Of a stretch of 5,696 bases of DNA, positions 1 through 4,999 are shown one piece after another. The stretch spans positions 1 through 5,696 of the forward strand of contig CANHUD010000162.1 of the NCBI GenBank assembly GCA_947463665.1, written 5' to 3'. Each line of letters begins with the position of its first letter. Within the stretch, counting starts at the first letter, position 1. The notes beneath the pieces were generated by a model. The model did not search any database, had not been told where the DNA came from, and saw only the letters and a program-made list of their open reading frames with translations. This DNA comes from Sphingobacteriales bacterium (GTDB taxonomy: Bacteria > Bacteroidota > Bacteroidia > Chitinophagales > Chitinophagaceae). A program made the translations under genes and the position numbers.

Positions 1-556
1 GCATCACGCGAAATATCCCATCAGCCGGAATGCTATTGCTGTAATCACCATACCCATCCTGGCACCATTCCCAAACGGTTCCATGCATATCATATAATCC
101 CCAGGGATTGGGCGGAAAACTGCCTACAGGCAATGTTTTACCAATAAATGGATATGCCGGATCATTAGCATCAAAATTGGCGAGGTCAGTATGCAGACTA
201 AGCCCGGTATGAAAGGGCGTGGATGTTCCAGCCCTGCAGGCATATTCCCATTCTGCCTCAGTGGGTAACCTCGCTCCTGCCCATTCAGCAAAGGCCGATG
301 CATCAAACCAGTTCACATTGATAACCGGCCGATCCTCCCTACCCCATCCCTGGTCATCCGGCAATGGCCTATCGGTAGCAGAACAAAATGCATCGTATTG
401 TGCATACGTAATCGGATAGCGGCTCATCCGAAACGATGAAACCCTTACCTCATGCTGCCTTTCATCTTCATTTCGGTCCAGTTCCGTATCCGGACTTCCC
501 ATTAAAAATGTTCCGCCAGGAATGTTGATCCAGTCGATTGTTATACGTGCGCCCAT
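1..556 (-). CDS. FGE-sulfatase (SUMF1/formylglycine-generating enzyme) family protein, C-terminus cut by window edge
   Basis: The reverse strand reads 185 codons from the ATG at 556 without a stop and leaves the window. Family landmarks appear in order: IPGGTFLMGS (12-21), a charged stretch then HEVRVSSFRMSRYPITYAQYDAF (35-57), RPVINVNWFDA (76-86), ARLPTEAEWEYACRAG (95-110) and GLYDMHGTVWEWCQD (153-167). This order is diagnostic of the FGE-sulfatase domain. True FGEs convert a sulfatase cysteine to formylglycine; many relatives serve other oxidative or structural roles. The active-site cysteines of genuine FGEs lie after the RVxRGGSW segment, which would begin at the point where the window ends, so catalytic status cannot be judged. 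The usual HGN before VWEW is HGT here. A TGA at 587-589 with no start codon in between fixes 556 as the start. There is no signal peptide, so it is probably cytoplasmic. No sulfatase gene is visible nearby. Confidence 0.93.
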   Translation of the reverse strand, partial: MGARITIDWINIPGGTFLMGSPDTELDRNEDERQHEVRVSSFRMSRYPITYAQYDAFCSATDRPLPDDQGWGREDRPVINVNWFDASAFAEWAGARLPTEAEWEYACRAGTSTPFHTGLSLHTDLANFDANDPAYPFIGKTLPVGSFPPNPWGLYDMHGTVWEWCQDGYGDYSNSIPADGIFRVM

Positions 557-731
557 ACGTGTAAAGTCTTTGGTAAAACCCGGTTTTCACTGGCAAATTA
601 CGGGCGGATAAAGAAACGTACAATTTAACCAGTAAAAGAAAATGACCACTAAAACGTTACTACCGGCCAGGAAACTATGCACTTATTATCTGTAAAAGGG
701 TGTATTAAGATTAGAAAAAATCTCAATCAGC
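557..731. other. Intergenic spacer between mrr and the FGE-family gene
   Basis: This 175-bp spacer separates two minus-strand genes, long enough for the FGE-family gene to have its own promoter. I see no strong consensus promoter. A weak A/T-only inverted repeat, AGATT/AATCT (708-712 and 719-723), lies just past the mrr stop and could be a feeble hairpin, but the stem is too short and A/T-rich to call a terminator. No convincing gene lies here. Confidence 0.5.
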
Positions 732-1646
732 CTACCCCTCTTCAAAGTAGTCACTATCGATTTTCTTAACCTCATAAATTTGCTGGCTGGTACATCCCAG
801 ATTGTAATCAATCATCAGCTGAGCAAGTTGCTCCCCATCTATCAGTACGATCTTAGTTTCATTGCGCGGCGTGTACTCCAGTGCATCTTTGGTAAAACTG
901 GAGGTAGTTATAAATATCCCTTTCTTTGCTCCCTGCCCCGCAAGTGCTCCTACAAACTTCTGCAACTCCGGCCTGCCAACCACATTACCGGGTTTCCAGC
1001 GTTTCGCCTGAATATACACGATATCCAACCCCAGCCGATCTTCTTTGATCGTACCATCGATCCCTTCATCCCCACTTTTACCAATCGCTTTTCCCGCTTC
1101 CTGAATGGAACCGCCATACCCCATCCTAACCAGCAATTCCACCACAATCCGCTCAAAAAATGAGGGCGTAACCGAAACTACCTGACCCAGCAATTCAGAA
1201 GCTAACGATTTTCGAATCTGCTGGTATGCAAGATTCATCCGCTCCTCCGGAGTCTGGATGGAAACGTCAGTGGTTTGAATATCCTCTGTTTCTGGATTCT
1301 CTTTAGACATACTATTGAATTCTAAAAACAAAGGGAACTGTCGGAGGAACTTGATATCAATTTTTGCAGGATTGCGTTTCAACACATCCCTACCAGCATC
1401 TGTTATCTGAAACACCGCTCTCCTCGGTGAATCTAGTAGGCCCGCTTTTTTCAGATAGGTCCGTGCCCAACCTACACGGTTATCAAAAATCGCCTGTGCA
1501 CCGCTGTCAAGCATTTCCCGGCGTTCATCTTCAGACACCTTGAACTCAATGGCAAGGTGATCCACAATGTCTCGTACTCTGTGCTCGCCTCCATCGGATA
1601 CTACCCGTAACAATGGTAACATAAGGGTTTGAAAATCTGGGATCAT
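732..1646 (-). CDS. mrr: Mrr-type modification-dependent restriction endonuclease
   Basis: A 304-residue protein, the same length as I recall for E. coli Mrr. Residues 1 to about 90 form the Mrr N-terminal winged-helix domain (GWARTYLKKAGLLDS at 59-73, ITDAG at 81-85). Residues about 112-150 are a charged, helix-forming linker. The PD-(D/E)XK catalytic domain spans about 158-280: helix SFFERIVVELLVRMGYGG (162-179), the metal-binding aspartate in GIDG (D197), the Q-x-K signature QAK (213-215), then VGRPELQKFVGALAGQGAKK (223-242), GIFITTSSFT (243-252) and VLIDGEQL (267-274). The tail KKIDSDYFE matches the Mrr tail as I remember it. All key residues are present, so it is probably active. Mrr enzymes are Type IV restriction nucleases cutting adenine- or cytosine-methylated DNA in the cytoplasm. 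It is transcribed away from the HNH gene and has no visible methyltransferase partner, as expected for Type IV. The start is the ATG preceded by an A/T-rich leader without Shine-Dalgarno. Confidence 0.95.
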   Translation of the reverse strand: MIPDFQTLMLPLLRVVSDGGEHRVRDIVDHLAIEFKVSEDERREMLDSGAQAIFDNRVGWARTYLKKAGLLDSPRRAVFQITDAGRDVLKRNPAKIDIKFLRQFPLFLEFNSMSKENPETEDIQTTDVSIQTPEERMNLAYQQIRKSLASELLGQVVSVTPSFFERIVVELLVRMGYGGSIQEAGKAIGKSGDEGIDGTIKEDRLGLDIVYIQAKRWKPGNVVGRPELQKFVGALAGQGAKKGIFITTSSFTKDALEYTPRNETKIVLIDGEQLAQLMIDYNLGCTSQQIYEVKKIDSDYFEEG

Positions 1647-1723
1647 TTAATTGTAAAATTTTTCAATAATAGATCTTGCCTCTGCCATTCTTGTATTAGA
1701 TGCCAAATAAAAAGTTTGTTCGG

Positions 1724-1738
1724 CATTTTGGTTGATCA
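1724..1738 (+). repeat. 15-bp direct repeat, copy 1
   Basis: CATTTTGGTTGATCA occurs here and again, perfectly and in the same orientation, at 3421-3435, where it encodes the last residues and stop of the HNH gene (H-F-G-stop). The flanking bases differ (G/T here, C/G there), so the identity is exactly 15 bp. For random sequence about 0.015 such same-strand 15-mer matches are expected in a window this size, by my own rough count. The two copies bracket the A+T-rich gene pair at 1982-3432. Confidence 0.75.
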
Positions 1739-1750
1739 TGCGTTTTTCAG

Positions 1751-1832
1751 TCTCCCTGCCCTTATGGTGAGTAGCAACGGCTGGGCTGGGTCACCAAATT
1801 TAACTTATTATGGTATTATGGGCAAAGGGAGA
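1751..1832. repeat. Nested imperfect inverted repeat (possible structured RNA or element remnant)
   Basis: TCTCCCT-GCCC (1751-1761) pairs with GGGC-aa-AGGGAGA (1820-1832): 7 bp plus 4 bp with a two-base bulge. Nested inside, GGTGA (1766-1770) pairs with TCACC (1791-1795). A short TTTT run follows the outer right arm at 1833-1836. It starts 12 bp after direct-repeat copy 1 and lies about 150 bp before the ATG at 1982. The interior also repeats TTATGG (1762-1767, 1808-1813). It could fold as a cruciform or transcript hairpin. I do not recognise it as a known family. Confidence 0.4.
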
Positions 1833-1910
1833 TTTTAAAAAGAAAAGTTGCACTGGTGTTTCCCTTCAAAATAGAGCATTTAGACCTTAAAACGGGTTTT
1901 TGTCAGGTAA

Positions 1911-1954
1911 AAAATAAGTTTGACCTAATTTGACAAAAAAGCTTATTTTCTTTG
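1911..1954 (+). promoter_or_regulatory. Candidate promoter/operator upstream of the secreted-protein gene
   Basis: A perfect 8-bp inverted repeat AAAATAAG (1911-1918) / CTTATTTT (1942-1949) encloses two direct copies of TTTGAC (1919-1924 and 1929-1934), one helical turn apart. The second copy also reads TTGACA (1930-1935). TTTCTTTG (1947-1954) is one base from the Bacteroidota -7 element TAnnTTTG, 28 bp before the ATG. Spacing from either TTTG to this element (24 or 14 bp) is off the usual ~19, so the exact promoter is uncertain. The arrangement of arms around repeated boxes could be a repressor site. Confidence 0.35.
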
Positions 1955-1981
1955 GTTTCAATCTATAAAAAATTAAGACTT

Positions 1982-2467
1982 ATGAAAAAAAGACACTTAT
2001 TCGCATTCCTTCTCGGGCTTATGACATTAGACACATATAGTCAGATCAACCCAATAGAAGAAAAAGACAAAGAATTCGAGGAAACCCTGATTGGCGAGAT
2101 CAGGCAGGCAGGAGCATTTCGTGCAAAATGTGTTCGGTATGTGTCAAAGGAAAAAGATACCACCTACACCATATTTTTCGATAATGCAAAATACCAGACT
2201 ATAAGTGATATAAAATATTTTTCATTCAATGAAACGGGAGGTGATTTTGAGAAACTGTACTCAATTATAAAAAACAACATGGAATCAAAAGAAAGGAAGG
2301 ATGTCGAAATTCCATTAAAGAATGGCAAACTCATATTAGGGTTTGAACGCATGATGGGCGTATCATCCATGCAAATGAAATGGTACAGCAATGGTATATT
2401 AAGTTACAGTAGTTATATGACGCTCAATCAATACAAGAAACTTTTTGGGAAAAAGGAAGATCTATAA
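1982..2467 (+). CDS. Small secreted protein of unknown function
   Basis: A 161-residue protein. The N-terminus MKKRHLFAFLLGLMTLDTYS is a classic signal peptide (KKR, hydrophobic core, S-Q cleavage after residue 20) of a style common in Bacteroidota; there is no lipobox cysteine, so it should be released to the periplasm or outside. The mature part opens with a charged stretch rich in E and K (residues 24-38), then alternates strand-like segments (TTYTIFFDNAKY, KLILGFERMM, MQMKWYSNG) and ends in a basic helix with KKLFGKK. One cysteine (in KCVRY) follows, so no disulfide within the chain. I do not recognise the family. An in-frame TTG at 1952 would add ten residues before the signal peptide and is rejected; the ATG at 1982 has an A-rich leader. 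It lies 62 bp before the HNH gene on the same strand and shares its low G+C, so co-transcription is possible. Confidence 0.8.
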   Translation: MKKRHLFAFLLGLMTLDTYSQINPIEEKDKEFEETLIGEIRQAGAFRAKCVRYVSKEKDTTYTIFFDNAKYQTISDIKYFSFNETGGDFEKLYSIIKNNMESKERKDVEIPLKNGKLILGFERMMGVSSMQMKWYSNGILSYSSYMTLNQYKKLFGKKEDL

Positions 2468-2483
2468 GTTTGTTACCTTATTC

Positions 2484-2488
2484 GGAGG
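2484..2488 (+). promoter_or_regulatory. Strong Shine-Dalgarno-like GGAGG before a short leader ORF
   Basis: GGAGG stands nine bases before the ATG at 2498. It is the only clear Shine-Dalgarno motif I see upstream of a start in the window. It is too far (41 bases) to serve the HNH start at 2530, so it points to the short ORF instead. Confidence 0.35.
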
Positions 2489-2497
2489 CTAAAAATC

Positions 2498-2542
2498 ATG
2501 AAATATCGTAAAAATCACCTTAAATACAAATGTCTAAAATAG
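2498..2542 (+). CDS. Possible 14-residue leader peptide overlapping the HNH start
   Basis: ATG at 2498 opens MKYRKNHLKYKCLK followed by TAG at 2540-2542. The stop lies ten bases past the first base of the HNH start codon (2530), in another frame, so ribosomes finishing the leader would sit on the HNH start. The peptide is strongly basic (six lysines, one arginine). The good GGAGG site and the overlap fit a translationally coupled leader. It is short enough to arise by chance in A/T-rich DNA, so this is a suggestion only. Confidence 0.3.
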   Translation: MKYRKNHLKYKCLK

Positions 2543-3432
2543 ACCGATCAAATCCAGAACATGCGAAAACTTTTATCGAATCATGCTTTCCTGATCCGGA
2601 AATAAGAAACGTATTTGCTCAATTCATTCTGGAGGCGATAGAGTATGCGCAAACAATAAATCCTGGAAAATGGAATCTGAATCTGGATAAAGAAGGGAAG
2701 TTTCTTCGTTTCAACAGCGGCAAGGTATACTGCATAGAATTAAGACCGAATAGCCTGTTGGTGGTATGCAACAGAGAATCTCTAAAAAAAATTCAAGCAT
2801 TAAAGAAGCTGTCTGTCAGCTATGTAGGGTATAAAAATAATTTACTTACACATGCTCAAAATCCGAATGATCTGGATGATTTGCTCTTATCCGTTCCGGA
2901 CTCGCTAGGAGTAGTGCTAACAAACGAACAGGTTGATATTCTTCCTTCTCTAAAAGAAGCGAATGATTGTCTGATTAGAGCATCCGTTCATACACCCCAT
3001 ACAAATAATATGAAAAACGCCCATTCTCTGGGTGTGCTTGAATATCTACAAAGTCTTAATCGCACCTCAAATACAAAGAACTACTCCTTTGAGGATATTC
3101 AGTCCTTGGAAAAAGAGCGATTGAGAGAAGCAAGTTCGCTTTCTTCTGCAGAGCGTCTGGCCAGGATCAGCCTAATGAACCCCAAGCCTGAAAAAATTCA
3201 GGTTGTACAAACCATCTATTCCCGTAATCAATATATAGTTGCCGAAGTTCTTGCACGTGCAAATGGTATCTGTGAGCGCTGCAAACAACCGGCCCCATTT
3301 ATCAGGAGCAGCAACAACAGTCCGTATCTGGAAGTACATCATACCATACCTCTGTCTGTCGGTGGAGAGGATACACTAGAAAATACAGAAGTCCTTTGTC
3401 CAAACTGCCACAGAAAAGCCCATTTTGGTTGA
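2530..3432 (+). CDS. HNH endonuclease with unrecognised N-terminal domain (McrA-like restriction nuclease)
   Basis: A 300-residue protein. The C-terminal HNH domain (about 228-300) is complete: SRNQYIVAEVLARANGICERC gives the first zinc pair C248/C251, APF at 255-257, YLEVHHTIPLSVGGEDTLEN supplies H270/H271 and N285, and LCPNCHRKAHFG supplies C290, C293, H294 and H298. The -HRxAHxG ending is the natural end of this widespread family, so the stop is not a truncation. Residues about 185-215 form a charged helix (EKERLREA, SAERLARI) that usually precedes this nuclease. Residues 1 to about 180 form a separate domain with strand-like segments (KWNLNL, FLRFNSGKVYCIELRP, SLLVVC) that I cannot name; it may read DNA or a modification. 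Related HNH proteins include McrA-type enzymes cutting modified DNA; the actual target is unknown. No signal peptide, so cytoplasmic. An in-frame TAA at 2521-2523 fixes the ATG start. Local G+C is about 30-40 percent in the first half and higher in the nuclease domain. Confidence 0.92.
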   Translation: MSKIDRSNPEHAKTFIESCFPDPEIRNVFAQFILEAIEYAQTINPGKWNLNLDKEGKFLRFNSGKVYCIELRPNSLLVVCNRESLKKIQALKKLSVSYVGYKNNLLTHAQNPNDLDDLLLSVPDSLGVVLTNEQVDILPSLKEANDCLIRASVHTPHTNNMKNAHSLGVLEYLQSLNRTSNTKNYSFEDIQSLEKERLREASSLSSAERLARISLMNPKPEKIQVVQTIYSRNQYIVAEVLARANGICERCKQPAPFIRSSNNSPYLEVHHTIPLSVGGEDTLENTEVLCPNCHRKAHFG

Positions 3433-3435
3433 TCA
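3421..3435 (+). repeat. 15-bp direct repeat, copy 2 (HNH gene 3' end)
   Basis: CATTTTGGTTGATCA here spells the codons for H-F-G, the TGA stop and three further bases. It is identical to 1724-1738, 1,697 bp upstream, same orientation. Gene 3' ends are common integration sites for mobile elements, and a repeat that recreates the gene end is the usual footprint; no integrase is seen in this window. Confidence 0.75.
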
Positions 3436-3705
3436 GAGAATCAGGTCACACAGGCATTTCATCCCAAGTCTGTTCTAGTAGCATTCGTCCTGCCTTTTTT
3501 TTATTGGTTACTCCCGTTTGTTTTGGAATTACCTTTCCTTCAGCCCTTCATCTCCTCAATCGATTCAACCTGCGCTGGTAACACTGCCAGTAATCCCTCC
3601 TGATCCCCTCACTCTGAAAAGAAGCCTGCACTAGTTTCTCTACCCCTTCCGATTGCCCAGCCATAACACCCAGCATTCGATCTGCCAGCAGCTTATCCTT
3701 CCCCT
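3433..3705. other. Convergent spacer between the HNH gene and the sugar dehydrogenase
   Basis: The 273-bp region lies between gene ends pointing at each other, so terminators are expected. On the plus strand a run of eight T (3495-3502) follows TGCC; the only stem I find is AGGCA (3452-3456) / TGCCT (3491-3495) with a 34-base loop, too weak to call a terminator. On the minus strand an open frame runs from the end of the dehydrogenase into this region and stops at 3548-3550; its translation looks protein-like (GVEKLVQASFQSEGIRRDYW) but has no family I recognise and no good start. It may be the remnant of a gene tail. Confidence 0.45.
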
Positions 3706-4857
3706 CTACTTCGCCCGTATCCGCACCAGCCGGCCCGGACTCTCAATCGATACATAGATTGATCCATCGGGTGCAGCGGCCACATGCCTAACCCTTCCGG
3801 TTATACCGGGCACTTCCGTAGAAGACACTACCTTCTGACCATCCACCACACATCGGTATACTTTCTGCGAAGCCAGTGCCCCCACCAGCAGATTGCCTTT
3901 CCATGTTTTGAACGATGCATCCGTAATAAAGGCCATACCCGCCGTTCCTACCGAAGGTGTCCACTGAAACAAAGGCTCCGTAATATTCGGCGCCGTATGC
4001 CCCTGCGAAATGCTGCTCCCATTGTAATTCACGCCCAGCGAATAAAACGGCCATCCGTAATTCGATCCCTTCGTAATGATGTTCAGTTCATCTCCTCCCT
4101 TGGGCCCGTGCTCCGATTCCCACAACTGCCCGGTCTCCGGATGGAACAACATCCCCTGCGGATTGCGCACGCCATACGCAAAAACAGTCGTCGGTGCCGT
4201 ACGTCCCGGCAAAACCGGATTATCCGCCGGAACAGCCCCTCTGTCGGTCAACCGGTGGATCTTTCCCCAGTTAGACCCCACATCAGCTGAATTTCTATTG
4301 GAGGCCGATGGCCCTCCGAAACTCCCGGTCCCTCCTTCTCCTATACTCAGATACAACATCCGATCCTTATCAAACGCGATCCTCGATCCGTAATGCCCGT
4401 TCCAGGTATTGCCATCGCCCGACTGAAAAATCGTTTCCACACCGCTCACGGTGTTGCCGATAAGTTTAAACCGCACCACCCTCAACTCTCCGCTTCCGCT
4501 CGATCCCGTTGCCGCATAACTGGCATAGATCCAGCCGTTGGTGGCATAATCGGGATGCACCCGAATGTCCAGCAGCCCACCCTGACCCGTATTGCGAACC
4601 GAAGGAAATCCCGTGATCTCAGTAGTGATTCCGTTGCTGTGGCGGTATAAACGCCCACGCTTCTCTCCAAACAGGATATCGCCCCCGGGAAGAAAATCCA
4701 TTCCCCATATAATATCGAATCCGGTTAGTATAGTAGTGATGTCCAGCTGCGGCGGGGTTTCCTGTGTAACGATAGGAGCGGGTACTTTCGGAGTACTGCA
4801 AAAGGAAAGGATTCCTGCCAGAAATAAGACCAGAATGGGAACATGCAAACGGTTCAT
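3706..4857 (-). CDS. PQQ-dependent aldose sugar dehydrogenase (GSDH family), probable lipoprotein
   Basis: A 383-residue six-bladed propeller of the soluble PQQ glucose/aldose sugar dehydrogenase family (E. coli YliI-like). It oxidises sugars in the periplasm and passes electrons on from PQQ. Landmarks (383-residue numbering): IWGMDFLPGGDILFGEKRGRL (50-70), GQGGLLDIRVHPDY (91-104), NGHYGSRIAF with the presumed catalytic base H155, SIGEGG (171-176), GKIHRL (198-203), AYGVRNPQGM with R231/N232, and SEHGPKGGDELNII with D256/E257, then NYGWP. These match the PQQ- and calcium-binding positions of the family. The N-terminus MNRLHVPILVLFLAGILSFC ends in a cysteine at 20, giving a lipoprotein signal, though F before the cysteine is unusual for a lipobox. 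The ATG at 4857 is preferred over an in-frame ATG at 4920, which would bury the signal peptide behind 21 residues. It is divergent from the glycosidase at 5000. Confidence 0.94.
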   Translation of the reverse strand: MNRLHVPILVLFLAGILSFCSTPKVPAPIVTQETPPQLDITTILTGFDIIWGMDFLPGGDILFGEKRGRLYRHSNGITTEITGFPSVRNTGQGGLLDIRVHPDYATNGWIYASYAATGSSGSGELRVVRFKLIGNTVSGVETIFQSGDGNTWNGHYGSRIAFDKDRMLYLSIGEGGTGSFGGPSASNRNSADVGSNWGKIHRLTDRGAVPADNPVLPGRTAPTTVFAYGVRNPQGMLFHPETGQLWESEHGPKGGDELNIITKGSNYGWPFYSLGVNYNGSSISQGHTAPNITEPLFQWTPSVGTAGMAFITDASFKTWKGNLLVGALASQKVYRCVVDGQKVVSSTEVPGITGRVRHVAAAPDGSIYVSIESPGRLVRIRAK

Positions 4858-4912
4858 ATCGAATGATTGAGAGGTTGTAAAGATAACTTGTACCTGGAAA
4901 GCGTGTGTTAGA

Positions 4913-4927
4913 ATTACCAAAATTTAT
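4913..4927 (+). repeat. Direct repeat ATTACCAAAATNTAT, copy 1
   Basis: ATTACCAAAATTTAT; matches 4981-4995 at 14 of 15 bases, same orientation, 68 bp apart. It lies 56 bp upstream of the dehydrogenase start. Confidence 0.55.
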
Positions 4928-4980
4928 CATACTTTCCCTATAGAATCCTAAAAAAGAACGCCAGAATCGCCCGCCTTATC

Positions 4981-4995
4981 ATTACCAAAATGTAT
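4981..4995 (+). repeat. Direct repeat ATTACCAAAATNTAT, copy 2
   Basis: ATTACCAAAATGTAT; second copy of the motif at 4913-4927, ending four bases before the glycosidase start codon. A protein bound here would block translation initiation or transcription entry of the glycosidase gene. Confidence 0.55.
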
Positions 4996-4999
4996 TTGC

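Larger units (their letters stand above)
1647..1981. other. Long divergent intergenic region between mrr and the secreted-protein gene
   Basis: This 335-bp gap holds no convincing gene; a plus-strand open frame of 69 codons starting inside mrr (1629-1838) has no protein-like features. It does hold several ordered signals: a possible decayed HNH gene end (1700-1738) including a 15-bp direct repeat, a nested imperfect inverted repeat (1751-1832), and a composite repeat/promoter-like block (1911-1954). It must contain the outward promoters for mrr (leftward) and for the gene at 1982 (rightward). For mrr, TATTATTG (read on the minus strand, 18-25 bases before its ATG) is one base from the Bacteroidota -7 element TAnnTTTG, but no properly spaced TTTG -33 element is seen. 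Confidence 0.6.
4858..4999. promoter_or_regulatory. Divergent promoter region, dehydrogenase / glycosidase
   Basis: This 142-bp region must drive the dehydrogenase leftward and the glycosidase rightward. It holds two direct copies of a 15-base motif (4913-4927 and 4981-4995). Read on the minus strand, each copy contains TA(A/C)ATTTTG, one base longer than the Bacteroidota -7 element TAnnTTTG, so either could mark a dehydrogenase promoter or a shared regulator site. No Shine-Dalgarno precedes either start. An 8-bp palindrome TGCATGCA (4997-5004) spans the glycosidase start codon. Confidence 0.4.

Noticed and set aside
642..695. 17-codon plus-strand ORF in the mrr/FGE spacer
   Set aside because: No ribosome site, no protein-like pattern, and length within chance expectation.
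708..723. AGATT/AATCT hairpin after mrr as a terminator
   Set aside because: Five A/T-rich base pairs without a G+C stem are too weak for a factor-independent terminator.
1629..1838. 69-codon plus-strand open frame overlapping the mrr start
   Set aside because: It starts inside mrr on the opposite strand, has a cysteine/histidine-rich stretch but no domain, signal or leader; only the possible HNH-tail resemblance at 1679-1738 is kept as a separate finding.
1952..1981. TTG start adding ten residues to the secreted protein
   Set aside because: It would place KKLRL-type residues before a complete signal peptide that already starts at the ATG at 1982.
3452..3502. AGGCA/TGCCT stem plus eight T as an HNH terminator
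   Set aside because: A 5-bp stem with a 34-base loop is unlikely to form; only the T-run is real.
3784..4290. 168-codon plus-strand open frame opposite the dehydrogenase
   Set aside because: Arginine- and histidine-rich low-complexity translation typical of an antisense shadow; the minus frame is an unmistakable PQQ dehydrogenase.
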